Below, one piece after another: positions 43,080-52,323 of a stretch of 64,000 bases of DNA. The DNA is from Gammaproteobacteria bacterium UBA3067. GTDB lineage: Bacteria; Pseudomonadota; Gammaproteobacteria; Pseudomonadales; UBA3067. Positions within the stretch are counted from its first letter, which is position 1. Every line of letters starts with the position of its first letter. The notes under the pieces were generated by a model. That model was not told where the DNA came from. It did not search any database and saw only the letters and a program-made list of their open reading frames with translations. A program made the translations under genes and the position numbers. The stretch is taken from contig DFBZ01000081.1 in assembly GCA_002366835.1 (NCBI GenBank), positions 35,736 to 99,735 of the forward strand, read 5' to 3'.

Positions 43080-43156
43080 CGGGGTGTAGCGCAGTCTGGT
43101 AGCGCGCCTGCTTTGGGAGCAGGATGTCGGGGGTTCGAATCCCTCCTCCCCGACCA
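43080..43156 (+). tRNA. tRNA-Pro (anticodon TGG)
   Basis: This 77-base cloverleaf includes an encoded CCA at 43154-43156. The anticodon stem CCTGC/GCAGG encloses the loop TTTGGGA, anticodon TGG. The T-loop TTCGAAT is standard, and the acceptor begins with C1 as in other tRNA-Pro. Acceptor position 6-67 is a T/T mismatch where related tRNAs have T-A. Confidence 0.96.
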
Positions 43157-43216
43157 ACTTGCTTTAGGTTTTTTCTATAGCAGCTTGGTCAGTCGTGTCG
43201 GCTGGTAGATTAATCG

Positions 43217-43293
43217 GCGCCTGTAGCTCAACTGGATAGAGCATCGGCCTTCTAAGCCGAGGGTTGCAGGTTCGAGTCCTGCCAGGCGCGCCA
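43217..43293 (+). tRNA. tRNA-Arg (anticodon TCT)
   Basis: The acceptor GCGCCTG pairs perfectly with CAGGCGC, with discriminator G and encoded CCA at 43291-43293. The anticodon stem TCGGC/GCCGA encloses CTTCTAA, anticodon TCT, reading AGA/AGG. The T-loop is TTCGAGT. It is the second tRNA of the cluster. Confidence 0.97.
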
Positions 43294-43313
43294 TATTTAT
43301 TTTGCTCATTTAT

Positions 43314-43390
43314 GGTGGGTGTAGCTCAGTTGGTAGAGCTCCGGATTGTGATTCCGGCGGTCGTGGGTTCAAGCCCCATCATCCACCCCA
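43314..43390 (+). tRNA. tRNA-His (anticodon GTG)
   Basis: The extra 5' G at 43314 (position -1), typical of tRNA-His, precedes GTGGGTG. The anticodon stem CCGGA/TCCGG encloses TTGTGAT, anticodon GTG. The encoded CCA is at 43388-43390. It is the third tRNA of the cluster. Confidence 0.97.
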
Positions 43391-43710
43391 TTTCTGAACT
43401 CTTCTTTATAAGTCAAACAATTACAGCTTTTTTTGTCCGCTCAAATGCGGCATGGCTTTCGGCGTGCTCGTTTGCATGGAGAAGGGCCTTATGGCAGAAT
43501 CCGTCTGCTGAATTGGGCGCAGGTAGTAAGTTTGCGCGGTCTTCTAAGCGATTGATAATATTAGTGGGTTTTTTCCATATCTAGCACTAGTATTTAAAGC
43601 CTCAGGGCGTCTTAAGACTTTTAAGTCCCATCAACGATTCGTTGCACCTTGATTATCAGATAGTAACTCAAAGTTAACCCCACATTTTTTGTAAATTTTA
43701 AGAGGGCATT
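43391..43710. other. Intergenic region between tRNA-His and tig
   Basis: This 320-base stretch should contain the end of the tRNA transcript and the tig promoter. The perfect palindrome GTCTTAAGAC lies near 43609-43618. I find no clear terminator T-tract, no convincing promoter and no further tRNA. The open frame running out of the tRNAs has no protein character. Confidence 0.4.
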
Positions 43711-45042
43711 ATGGAAGTTTCAGTTGAAACCCTTAGCGGTTTAGATCGTCGTTTAACTATTCAGCTACCTGTTGAGCCAATCGACGCCGATTACGAGAAG
43801 CGAATCGCTGAAATGGCGAGAACTGCAAAAATCAATGGGTTTCGTCCCGGCAAAGTGCCCGCTAAAGAGATGAAAAAAAGGCACGGCAAGGCCCTTCGTA
43901 TGGAAATCCTTAATGAGGCTATGCGCACGGGTTTTCTTGAAGCGGTATCACAGGAAGACCTGAATCCGGTGGGGTTACCCAAATTTAGTTTGGAAAGTGA
44001 TGAGTTGGGAAAACCATTTTCATTTTCTGCTGACTTCGAAGTTTACCCTGAGGTGGAAATTCAGCCCTTAGAGAACGTAAAAGTAGAGAAGTTGGTCGCA
44101 GAAATTAATGAAGAAGACATTGACAATGTTATAGAAAATGTACGCCAGCAGCACGCTGAATGGGAAGATATTGATAAGGCGGCGGCTGAAGAGGATCAAG
44201 TCATCATTGATTTTGAAGGTAAGGTCGACGGAGAGCTTTTTGATGGAGGAAGTGCAACAGAGACGCCACTTACCTTGGGTTCCGGACAGATGATTGACGG
44301 TTTTGAAAAAGGCTTAGAAGGAGCTAAGGCCAGTGAAATCAGGACGTTAAGTCTTAGATTTCCTGATGACTATCATGGCGCAGATGTTGCTGGTAAAGAT
44401 GTGGAGTTTAAGGTCACTGTTAATAAGGTGCAGGGTAAGAAGCTACCAGAGCTGGATGAGGCGTTTGTGGAGAAGCTGGGAGTCGAAGGAGGGCTTGAGG
44501 CATTCCGTGGTGAAGTTCGTAAAAATATGGAAATGGAAAAGGAGCAGGCAGAGAAAAAAAGTGTCAAAGATCAGGTGTTTAAAAATTTGGCGGAACTCAA
44601 CACTGTCGAACTGCCTAAAGCCATGGTACAAAACGAAATTCAGCGCTTGCAGCAGCAAATGCTTCAGCAGTTTGGTGGTGGTCAACAGCTTGATCCATCC
44701 ATGCTACCCGCTGACCTTTTTACTGAGCGAGCAGAAGAATCTGCCAAAGTTGGCTTAATCGTCTCCGAGATCATTAAGGTGAACGACTTAAAGGCTGATG
44801 GCGAAAAAGTGCGCGAATCAGTAGAAGAGATCGCCAGTCGCTACGGTGAGCCTGAAGAAGTAGTAAATTGGTACTATAGTAATACAGACAAATTAGCAGA
44901 AATTGAGTCAGTCGTGCTTGAAGATGCAGTAATCGCCCATATACTAGAAAAAGCGGACATATCTGAAAAGAAAGTTAGCTACGAAGAGCTGTTTAAAGCG
45001 CCAGAGGCCGAAGTGGAAAGCGAAGCAGCAGAAACCGAATAA
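43711..45042 (+). CDS. tig: Trigger factor
   Basis: Trigger factor is the ribosome-bound chaperone and prolyl isomerase that meets nascent chains. The N-terminal ribosome-binding signature GFRPGKVP lies near residue 44. The FKBP-like domain (about 150-245) includes DQVIIDFEGKVDGELFDGG and MIDGFEKGLEGA. A long helical C-terminal chaperone domain and an acidic tail follow. The 443-residue length is normal. It heads the classic tig-clpP-clpX-lon-hupB-ppiD order. Confidence 0.98.
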   Translation: MEVSVETLSGLDRRLTIQLPVEPIDADYEKRIAEMARTAKINGFRPGKVPAKEMKKRHGKALRMEILNEAMRTGFLEAVSQEDLNPVGLPKFSLESDELGKPFSFSADFEVYPEVEIQPLENVKVEKLVAEINEEDIDNVIENVRQQHAEWEDIDKAAAEEDQVIIDFEGKVDGELFDGGSATETPLTLGSGQMIDGFEKGLEGAKASEIRTLSLRFPDDYHGADVAGKDVEFKVTVNKVQGKKLPELDEAFVEKLGVEGGLEAFRGEVRKNMEMEKEQAEKKSVKDQVFKNLAELNTVELPKAMVQNEIQRLQQQMLQQFGGGQQLDPSMLPADLFTERAEESAKVGLIVSEIIKVNDLKADGEKVRESVEEIASRYGEPEEVVNWYYSNTDKLAEIESVVLEDAVIAHILEKADISEKKVSYEELFKAPEAEVESEAAETE

Positions 45043-45191
45043 GCTGTGCACGGCATGAACGAGTGGCGTACGGCGTGTGTTTCTTTGCCGACACGACTAA
45101 AAAATGAAGAGTAGTTTTGTGTAAACCGATGCGTCAGGTTGAGCATGCTTGGCGCATTTAATGGATTTTTTAAAAAGGGAAGATATGCCTA

Positions 45192-45824
45192 ATGTATGGT
45201 GAATCGGATAAAAACATTGCACCAATGAATGCCTTGGTTCCTATGGTGGTAGAGCAGTCTGCTCGTGGGGAGCGCTCCTACGATATATATTCTCGTTTAT
45301 TAAAAGAGCGAGTGATATTTATTGTCGGTGAAATAGAAGATCATATGGCTAACCTCGTTGTTGCCCAATTGTTGTTTTTGGAATCTGAAAACCCAGACAA
45401 AGATATTCATCTTTATATCAACTCACCTGGCGGCTCAGTGACAGCCGGTTTGGCTATTTACGATACCATGCAGTTCATTAAGTCTGATGTAAGCACCATG
45501 TGTATCGGTCAGGCGGCAAGTATGGGAGCATTTTTGCTAACGGCGGGCGAGAAGGGTAAGCGCTTTTGTTTGCCGAACTCCAGGGTAATGATCCACCAGC
45601 CCCTAGGCGGTTTTCGTGGTCAGGCCTCTGATATTGAAATTCACGCCAAGGAAATTCTGGATATCAAACACAAGTTAAATATGATGATGGCCTCTCATAC
45701 CGATCAACCGCTTGATGCTATTGAAACGGCCACTGATCGCGATAATTTTTTAAGTGCCGCAGAGGCAAAAGATTTTGGTTTGGTCGATAGCGTCCTTGAA
45801 AGCCGTGGCTCTAACTCGGTCTGA
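45192..45824 (+). CDS. clpP: ATP-dependent Clp protease proteolytic subunit
   Basis: ClpP forms the double-heptameric proteolytic chamber served by ClpX. The catalytic Ser110 lies in GQAASMGAFLL, the His in VMIHQPLGGFRGQASD, and the Asp in the C-terminal region (ATDRDNFLSA). YINSPGGSVTAGLAIYDTM is also diagnostic. At 210 residues including a short propeptide, the length is normal. The ATG at 45192 was chosen because the earlier ATG at 45185 is in another frame and stops at once. A weak hairpin separates it from clpX. Confidence 0.98.
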   Translation: MYGESDKNIAPMNALVPMVVEQSARGERSYDIYSRLLKERVIFIVGEIEDHMANLVVAQLLFLESENPDKDIHLYINSPGGSVTAGLAIYDTMQFIKSDVSTMCIGQAASMGAFLLTAGEKGKRFCLPNSRVMIHQPLGGFRGQASDIEIHAKEILDIKHKLNMMMASHTDQPLDAIETATDRDNFLSAAEAKDFGLVDSVLESRGSNSV

Positions 45825-45849
45825 GCTATCATTAGAGATTAAGCATATT

Positions 45850-45876
45850 TCCGGGTTTGCAATGACCTGGGTTTTT
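45850..45876 (+). terminator. Weak attenuator-like hairpin between clpP and clpX
   Basis: TCCGGGT at 45850-45856 pairs with ACCTGGG at 45865-45871, including two wobble pairs, around an eight-base loop. TTTTT follows. It probably reduces but does not abolish read-through into clpX. Confidence 0.4.
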
Positions 45877-45902
45877 ATAACGGGATTCAATGAGGTGCCT
45901 TT

Positions 45903-47204
45903 ATGACTGATGATCACGATGGAAAAGGCGGAGATGGCGGCAAGCTTCTCTACTGTTCATTTTGTGGCAAAAGTCAGCACGAAGTACGTAAACTGATCGC
46001 TGGTCCTTCTGTGTTTGTGTGTGACGAGTGCGTCGACCTTTGTAATGACATAATCAGAGAAGAAATACAGGAAGAAGCTGGCGAAGAGAAGGATAGTAAG
46101 CTTCCAACGCCGCATGAGATTAAGGATATCCTTGATGAATATGTGATTGGGCAGTCAGAATCCAAAAAGGTTCTCGCTGTTGCCGTATATAACCATTACA
46201 AACGCTTGCGCGTTGAAACTGGCCAGAAGGGAAAGAAAGAAAACGTTGAGCTTGGCAAAAGCAATATTTTACTTATTGGCCCAACCGGTAGTGGTAAAAC
46301 ACTGTTAGCTGAAACTCTGGCACGTCTTCTTAATGTGCCTTTCACAATTGCGGATGCTACCACTCTCACTGAAGCAGGTTATGTTGGTGAAGACGTAGAA
46401 AATATTATTCAGAAACTGCTGCAAAAGTGTGATTACGATGTGGAAAAAGCTCAAATGGGCATTGTCTACATTGATGAAATAGATAAAATTTCGCGAAAGT
46501 CTGATAACCCGTCTATCACCAGGGATGTGTCTGGCGAAGGGGTCCAGCAGGCATTACTGAAATTAATTGAGGGTACGGTTGCATCAGTGCCTCCTCAAGG
46601 TGGTCGTAAGCATCCCCAGCAAGAATTTTTGCAGGTAGATACTTCAAGTATATTATTTATTTGTGGTGGCGCTTTTGCTGGATTGGACAAGGTGATCTCG
46701 TCTCGTTCGGAAAAAGGTGGTATAGGGTTTTCTGCGGCCGTTAAAGGTGAAGAGGAAACTAAACAGTTAGGGGAGGTTCTTAAAGAGGTCGAGCCAGAAG
46801 ATTTAATCAAGTATGGCTTGATTCCAGAATTTGTTGGCCGCTTACCTGTTCTAACCACCCTCGAAGAGCTTGATGAGGAAGCTTTGGTTCGTATATTAAC
46901 AGAGCCCAAAAACGCGCTCACCAAGCAGTATTTAAAGTTGTTCGAAATGGAAGACGTAGATCTTGTTTTTCGCGAAGATGCGTTAAAGGCGGTGGCAAAA
47001 AAAGCCATGGAAAGGAAAACGGGCGCTAGGGGTCTCCGCTCAATCGTTGAAAGCGCATTGTTGGAAACGATGTATGATGTTCCCTCCGCAGAGAACCTTG
47101 AAAAAGTAGTTGTCGATGAAGGGGCGATTACGGGGGAGTCCGAGCCTCTTCTTATCTTTGCTACCAACGGCGAAGCATCCCAGTCAGCGTTGGAAAAAAG
47201 TTAA
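45903..47204 (+). CDS. clpX: ATP-dependent Clp protease ATP-binding subunit ClpX
   Basis: ClpX is the AAA+ unfoldase that feeds tagged proteins to ClpP. The N-terminal C4 zinc finger (LLYCSFCGKSQHEV, then FVCDECVDLC) spans about residues 14-45. Walker A GPTGSGKTLLAETL lies near 124, Walker B IVYIDEIDKI near 190 and the pore loop GYVGED near 158. The sensor and C-terminal domains include RKTGARGLRSIVE. The 433-residue length is slightly long. Confidence 0.98.
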   Translation: MTDDHDGKGGDGGKLLYCSFCGKSQHEVRKLIAGPSVFVCDECVDLCNDIIREEIQEEAGEEKDSKLPTPHEIKDILDEYVIGQSESKKVLAVAVYNHYKRLRVETGQKGKKENVELGKSNILLIGPTGSGKTLLAETLARLLNVPFTIADATTLTEAGYVGEDVENIIQKLLQKCDYDVEKAQMGIVYIDEIDKISRKSDNPSITRDVSGEGVQQALLKLIEGTVASVPPQGGRKHPQQEFLQVDTSSILFICGGAFAGLDKVISSRSEKGGIGFSAAVKGEEETKQLGEVLKEVEPEDLIKYGLIPEFVGRLPVLTTLEELDEEALVRILTEPKNALTKQYLKLFEMEDVDLVFREDALKAVAKKAMERKTGARGLRSIVESALLETMYDVPSAENLEKVVVDEGAITGESEPLLIFATNGEASQSALEKS

Positions 47205-47241
47205 GAAAACAGGTTTTAACTTTTCAAAGCTTCTTTTAAAT

Positions 47242-47267
47242 AATGCTGTCCAATGTTGGGCAGCATT
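47242..47267 (+). other. Hairpin between clpX and lon
   Basis: AATGCTGTCC at 47242-47251 pairs with GGGCAGCATT at 47258-47267, with one G-T wobble and a six-base loop. No adjacent T-tract follows. It lies between clpX and lon and could be a processing or stability element, or a factor-assisted terminator. Confidence 0.4.
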
Positions 47268-47333
47268 CCCGTCTTCCTATTTTACTCGAAATAATATTGC
47301 TCAATAATGAGCGGCTAATTTGGGAAATTACTC

Positions 47334-49745
47334 ATGTCTACAGAATTAACTGATTCGGCCAGTGATGCAGTTATTCCTCTGCTGCCGTTGCGCGATGTAG
47401 TTGTATATCCACATATGGTTATTCCCTTATTTGTCGGTAGAGACAAATCCATTAGGGCGCTCGAAGCTGCGATGTCTAATGACAAGCAGATATTACTTAT
47501 CGCACAGAAAAGCGCTTCAAATGACGAGCCAACTGCCAGTGATTTATATGATATTGGAACAGTTTCCAGTATTCTTCAGCTGCTCAAATTGCCTGATGGC
47601 ACGGTTAAAGTGCTTGTCGAGGGTATCTATAGAGCAAAGGTTGGCACTTTGCACTCCGATGAGGAGTATTTTTCAGCAGCGGTTATCGAGCAAACTGAAG
47701 AGGCTTTAAACGAAAAGGAGTCAGACGTACTTGCTCGATCTCTTATGGCTCAATTTGAACAATATGTGAAGTTGAGCAAAAAAGTACCCCCTGAAATATT
47801 GACTTCAGTATCGAGCATAGAAGAACCCAGTCGACTCGTGGATACCATTGCTGCGCACATGGCCCTTAAAATAGAAGAAAAGCAGTACATACTAGAAACG
47901 GCTAATCTTCGTAATCGACTAGAAAACCTGATGAGTTCTGTTGAGTCGGAGATTGACTTGCTGCAGGTTGAAAAACGTATCCGCGGTCGTGTTAAAAAAC
48001 AAATGGAAAAGAGTCAGCGCGAATATTATTTGAATGAACAAATGAAAGCCATTCAAAAGGAGCTTGGTGACCTGGATGAAGGCGGAGGTGAATTTGAGGA
48101 GCTGGAAAGAAAAATAGAACAGGCCGGTATGCCCAAAGAAGCCAAAGAAAAATCTCAGTCGGAACTCAATAAATTACGAATGATGTCGCCCATGTCTGCC
48201 GAAGCGACAGTGGTTCGAAGCTATATTGACTGGATGACTAGCACCCCTTGGAAGAAAAAAAGTAAAGTTCGAAATAATCTTTCTGAAGCAAAAAAGATAC
48301 TCGATGCAGACCACTATGGTTTGGAGGAAGTAAAAGAACGCATCCTTGAATACTTGGCCGTTCAGTCGCGAGTGAAAAAGCTCAAAGGGCCGGTTTTATG
48401 CTTGGTCGGCCCGCCCGGGGTAGGTAAAACCTCTCTCGGTAAATCTGTCGCGAAGGCAACAAATCGAAAATATATTCGTATGGCCTTGGGGGGTGTCCGT
48501 GACGAGGCGGAAATACGCGGTCATCGTCGTACTTACATTGGCTCAATGCCCGGGAAACTGGTGCAAAAAATCTCGAAGGTGGGAGTTAAAAACCCGTTGT
48601 TTCTTCTAGATGAAGTCGACAAGATGGGCGCTGATAACCGAGGAGATCCAGCATCGGCGTTGCTAGAAGTTCTGGATCCAGAACAAAATAATACGTTTAA
48701 TGATCATTACTTGGAAGTGGACTACGATTTGTCCGACGTGATGTTTGTATGTACTTCCAACTCCATGAATATTCCTGGGCCTTTGCTGGATCGAATGGAA
48801 ATAATTCGGATACCAGGTTATACCGAAGCGGAAAAGCTAAATATTGCCAGGCAGTACCTCGTACCAAAACAAATGGAGAATGCGGGCCTTAAACCCGAAG
48901 AGCTGAATATTTCTGATGAGACGATCACCGATTTGATTCGTTATTACACCAGAGAGGCAGGGGTAAGGGGTTTAGAGAGGGAGATTTCAAAAATTTGCCG
49001 AAAAGTAGTGAAAGAACACCTTCTTGGAGAGCAGAGTAGCCTCTGTGTAGAAGTGACCCCCGAAAAACTCGAACACTATAGCGGTGTTCGTAAATCTAGT
49101 TATGGAAAAGCCGAAGAAAAAGACCAGGTGGGACAGGTTACCGGGCTGGCTTGGACATCTGTAGGTGGTGAGTTATTAACCATTGAGGCTGCTGCTCTCA
49201 AAGGAAAAGGGCGGCAGGTGAAAACCGGCTCCTTGGGTGACGTAATGCAGGAGTCTATACAGGCGGCATTAACGGTTGTGAGGAGTCGAGCGCAGGCACT
49301 TGGTATAGCGGATGATTACCCTGATAAGCATGATCTGCATATCCATATACCTGAGGGTGCAACACCGAAGGATGGGCCGAGTGCGGGTATCGGGATTTGC
49401 ACCGCAATTGTATCCTCTTTTACAGGTATCCCAGTTAAGGCATCTGTAGCAATGACCGGCGAAATAACCCTTCGTGGGCAAGTGCTTCCTATAGGAGGGC
49501 TTAAGGAAAAACTATTGGCTGCACACCGCGGAGGTGTTAAAACAGTTATTATTCCCGACGAAAATAAAAGGGATCTCAAGGAAATTCCCGATAATATCAA
49601 GGCTGACCTCGATATTCGTACTGCTTTGTGGATTGACGAGGTGCTTGATATCGCTTTAAAGCGGAAACCTATCCCGCTTCCTGAAGACCTCGTAGAGGTC
49701 AATAGTGATTCAGGTGAATCTGACGATAGGGTGAGCCGGCACTAA
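47334..49745 (+). CDS. lon: ATP-dependent protease Lon
   Basis: Lon is the cytoplasmic AAA+ protease for misfolded and regulatory proteins. The N-terminal LAN domain starts with IPLLPLRDVVVYPHMVIPLFVGR near residue 15. Walker A GPPGVGKTSLGKSVA lies near 359 and GHRRTYIGSMPG near 398. The catalytic dyad is Ser683 in PKDGPSAG and the Lys in GGLKEKLLAAHRGG. The 803-residue length is normal for this subfamily. It follows clpX, as in Pseudomonas and E. coli. Confidence 0.98.
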   Translation: MSTELTDSASDAVIPLLPLRDVVVYPHMVIPLFVGRDKSIRALEAAMSNDKQILLIAQKSASNDEPTASDLYDIGTVSSILQLLKLPDGTVKVLVEGIYRAKVGTLHSDEEYFSAAVIEQTEEALNEKESDVLARSLMAQFEQYVKLSKKVPPEILTSVSSIEEPSRLVDTIAAHMALKIEEKQYILETANLRNRLENLMSSVESEIDLLQVEKRIRGRVKKQMEKSQREYYLNEQMKAIQKELGDLDEGGGEFEELERKIEQAGMPKEAKEKSQSELNKLRMMSPMSAEATVVRSYIDWMTSTPWKKKSKVRNNLSEAKKILDADHYGLEEVKERILEYLAVQSRVKKLKGPVLCLVGPPGVGKTSLGKSVAKATNRKYIRMALGGVRDEAEIRGHRRTYIGSMPGKLVQKISKVGVKNPLFLLDEVDKMGADNRGDPASALLEVLDPEQNNTFNDHYLEVDYDLSDVMFVCTSNSMNIPGPLLDRMEIIRIPGYTEAEKLNIARQYLVPKQMENAGLKPEELNISDETITDLIRYYTREAGVRGLEREISKICRKVVKEHLLGEQSSLCVEVTPEKLEHYSGVRKSSYGKAEEKDQVGQVTGLAWTSVGGELLTIEAAALKGKGRQVKTGSLGDVMQESIQAALTVVRSRAQALGIADDYPDKHDLHIHIPEGATPKDGPSAGIGICTAIVSSFTGIPVKASVAMTGEITLRGQVLPIGGLKEKLLAAHRGGVKTVIIPDENKRDLKEIPDNIKADLDIRTALWIDEVLDIALKRKPIPLPEDLVEVNSDSGESDDRVSRH

Positions 49746-49754
49746 GCACAGACA

Positions 49755-49772
49755 AGGCCTTTTGCAAGGCCT
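49755..49772 (+). terminator. Stem-loop after lon
   Basis: AGGCCTT at 49755-49761 pairs with AAGGCCT at 49766-49772 around TTGC, ten bases after the lon stop. No T-tract follows directly, so it may be a factor-dependent end or a stabilising 3' hairpin. Confidence 0.4.
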
Positions 49773-50005
49773 AAAGGCTTGCCTGAGTCAAAATTTTAGC
49801 CAAATAATTAGCATATAGAACTGCAATTCTGCAGAATTGAGTGGTATAGTCTGTCCACTATTTTTATGGGTTTGGTATGTTTTTAAGGCGGTTCTGTCTT
49901 AAAGTACCAATCATTTTGAGTAATGCTTGACTCTCGCTTTACTGGTTTTTAGTTTGTTTCTTGGTGAGGGGGAAGATGATTTATATAGGAAGAAAGGGGA
50001 GTAAT

Positions 50006-50281
50006 ATGAATAAATCGGAATTAATTGAAGCAATCGCTGCTGCATCAGATCTACCTAAAGCGGCGGCAGGCAGAGCACTAGATGCTATGACAGATACCAT
50101 TACAAAAGCGTTAACAGAAGAAGATCAGGTGGTCTTGGTTGGTTTTGGGACATTTAGTGTTAAGGATCGGGCAGCAAGAACCGGCCGAAACCCTCAGACC
50201 GGAGAGCCTATTGAAATTGCCGCAGCTAAAATACCGAGTTTTAAGCCAGGTAAAGCGCTTAAAGATGCCGTGAATGGTTAA
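50006..50281 (+). CDS. hupB: DNA-binding protein HU-beta
   Basis: HU is the small dimeric nucleoid protein that bends DNA. I chose the ATG at 50006, behind AAGGGGA, which gives the canonical MNKSELIEAIAAASDL start and 91 residues. The longer frame from 49961 adds a non-conserved leader. GFGTFSVKDRAARTGRNPQTG is the DNA-binding arm, and FKPGKALKDAVN the end. A possible promoter, TTGACT near 49929, is weak at its -10. A strong terminator follows. Confidence 0.97.
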   Translation: MNKSELIEAIAAASDLPKAAAGRALDAMTDTITKALTEEDQVVLVGFGTFSVKDRAARTGRNPQTGEPIEIAAAKIPSFKPGKALKDAVNG

Positions 50282-50347
50282 TTTCTACCAGTTTTTTTAT
50301 CTGATTTGCCGATTATTTATTGAAAAATGACACACGGCAGCTAAATT

Positions 50348-50389
50348 AAAGGGCGCGCTTCTTAAATTGAAACGCGCCCTTTCTTTTTA
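50348..50389 (+). terminator. Rho-independent terminator between hupB and ppiD
   Basis: AAAGGGCGCG at 50348-50357 pairs perfectly with CGCGCCCTTT at 50373-50382 around a 15-base loop. CTTTTT follows. It ends 18 bases before the ppiD ATG, so ppiD expression depends on read-through or on a promoter overlapping this region. Confidence 0.9.
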
Positions 50390-50406
50390 TGGGTTGAGAA
50401 AAATTT

Positions 50407-52323
50407 ATGTTAGACAAGTTTAGAAAACTTATTCAAGGCTGGTTAGGTAAGACCTTGGTTACTCTGTTGCTTTTGCCTTTTGCTCTTTTTGGGGTGTCTT
50501 CAATTTTTCAGGTCAATCCAAATAAGAAGCCCGTGGTAGAAGTTAATGGTGTAGAGATAGATGAAAGAGAGCTACGAAGAGCCGTAGAAATTAGTAAGCA
50601 GAATATGATTGCACGCATTGGGGAGCAAGCTTCGAGTATTGTTACCAATGAAATGGTGCAACCTGCTGCGCTGGAAAATTTAATATCGCAGGAGCTGGTT
50701 AGGCAGTTCGCTGAGGATAATAAGCTCAACGTATCGATGGATGCCATTCATAAAATGATTGTGGAAATGGAGGTTTTCCAGGTGGACGGTAAGTTTTCCC
50801 AATCTCATTTTGAAGAGCTGTTGCGTCGAAACGGCCTTCGCCCAGAAACCTTTCCACAAAAGATGCGCGATGAGTTTCTACAACGCCAACTTAATAATGG
50901 TTACCACTCTACCGGTTTTTCCACAGCCTCAGAGATTAAAAACCTAAAGAGTTTATATAATCAGAGTCGCTCCTTTAGTTATGTCGAACTTCAATCTGAT
51001 GCAATTTTTAATCAGATTGAAGTAAGTGAAGAGCAAATTCAGTCATATTACGATAAAAATAGGGAGGCCTTTCGCACCCAAGAGCAGCTTGTCGTTGACT
51101 ATTTGGAGATAAACAAGTCTCAATTTAAAGGTGGTTTGAGCGTCACTGACGATGAGCTGGAGCAGAGGTATCGTGAAAAGCTTCAGGAAATCGAAGAGAG
51201 TCAAGAACGATCCGCATCGCACATATTAATTGAGATAAGTGACTCTAGGGGTAAGGCTGAGGCGAAAAAACTTGTCGATGAGCTGTACACCAAAATTGAA
51301 AATGGTGGAGACCTGGCCTTGTTGGCAGCAGAGTTTTCAGACGACAAGGGTTCTGCTGCAAAAGGTGGATCCCTTGGTTTTGCCGGTCGTGGTGTATATG
51401 TGGATGAGTTTGAGGAAACTCTTTTTACTCTAGGCGAGGGAGATGTATCCGAGCCCATTCTCACAGAATTTGGTTATCACATCATTAAGCTTGAAGGCAT
51501 TCAGCCCCAAGCAGAGAGCTTGGCATCTATGAAGTCGCAGCTCATTGAGGAGATAAAGGATGCAAAAGCTGACCTACCTTATCAAGATGCACTGGAGGAA
51601 CTGAAAAACCTTGCGTATGAATCCAGCGATTTGGCGGAACCTGCCGCCTATTTGGGGAGTGAAATTCAGACCAGCACTAAAATAACCAGGAACATGCCGG
51701 CAGACGGGACGCTATTAAGCGACCCCGCTGTTGCCGAGGCGGCATTTTCCGAGGAAGTCCTGAATGGTGGAAATAATAGTGATGTGATTGAGTTGTCTGA
51801 TGGCAGGGCATTAGTTCTACGTTTAAATAAATACTTTCCGTCTAAGGTAAAAGCTGTTGCGGAGGTTAAGCTTGAGATCAAGGCCAAGCTAACGCAGAGT
51901 CTGTCTAAAGAGAAGATCAAATCTTTGGCTGGTGAAATACTTGCCTCTTTGAAAGATGGAGCCTCCAAAGATGCTGTTGCTAAGCAGCATGAGCTTGAAT
52001 GGCTGGAAGTGGAAAATATCAAGCGTGATGAGAGTAGCGTTTCACCTAATATAATAAGTGAAATTTTTAAGCAGGCTAAGCCTGTTGAGACTAAACCTTA
52101 CGCCAGCACATTTGCCTTGCCCAGCGGAAATCAGGTTGTCTCTATTTTGGTCCAGGTTAGCTCTGACACTACCCCGGATGGTGAGCTATCTCAAAGTGAA
52201 GCCACTTCAGCGTCAGCTGCCGACTTGCAATTTAATCGCTTCTTGGAAAATCAAAAGGGCGCTTTGGAGTTTCAGTCATTTCAGGCGTGGTTGAAAGATG
52301 AGGCTAAAATAGAAAGGCTGTAG
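50407..52323 (+). CDS. ppiD: Periplasmic folding chaperone PpiD (SurA N-terminal and parvulin domains)
   Basis: PpiD is an inner-membrane-anchored periplasmic chaperone near the Sec translocon. A single N-terminal helix (about 14-36, in a MLDKFRKLIQGWLGK start) anchors it. The SurA-like chaperone region follows. One parvulin domain (about 262-365) has SASHILIEI, FSDDKGSAAKGGSLGFAGRG and EPILTEFGYHIIKLEG. A C-terminal chaperone region completes the 638 residues, close to the usual length. Its position after hupB is conserved. Confidence 0.96.
   Translation: MLDKFRKLIQGWLGKTLVTLLLLPFALFGVSSIFQVNPNKKPVVEVNGVEIDERELRRAVEISKQNMIARIGEQASSIVTNEMVQPAALENLISQELVRQFAEDNKLNVSMDAIHKMIVEMEVFQVDGKFSQSHFEELLRRNGLRPETFPQKMRDEFLQRQLNNGYHSTGFSTASEIKNLKSLYNQSRSFSYVELQSDAIFNQIEVSEEQIQSYYDKNREAFRTQEQLVVDYLEINKSQFKGGLSVTDDELEQRYREKLQEIEESQERSASHILIEISDSRGKAEAKKLVDELYTKIENGGDLALLAAEFSDDKGSAAKGGSLGFAGRGVYVDEFEETLFTLGEGDVSEPILTEFGYHIIKLEGIQPQAESLASMKSQLIEEIKDAKADLPYQDALEELKNLAYESSDLAEPAAYLGSEIQTSTKITRNMPADGTLLSDPAVAEAAFSEEVLNGGNNSDVIELSDGRALVLRLNKYFPSKVKAVAEVKLEIKAKLTQSLSKEKIKSLAGEILASLKDGASKDAVAKQHELEWLEVENIKRDESSVSPNIISEIFKQAKPVETKPYASTFALPSGNQVVSILVQVSSDTTPDGELSQSEATSASAADLQFNRFLENQKGALEFQSFQAWLKDEAKIERL

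Noticed and set aside
43264..43584. 106-residue plus-strand ORF starting inside the tRNA cluster
   Set aside because: It begins inside tRNA-Arg and runs through tRNA-His; the translation is a by-product of the tRNA sequences.
49961..50005. Upstream start for hupB giving 106 residues
   Set aside because: HU proteins begin MNKSELI; the ATG at 50006 has a strong ribosome binding site and the leader is not conserved.
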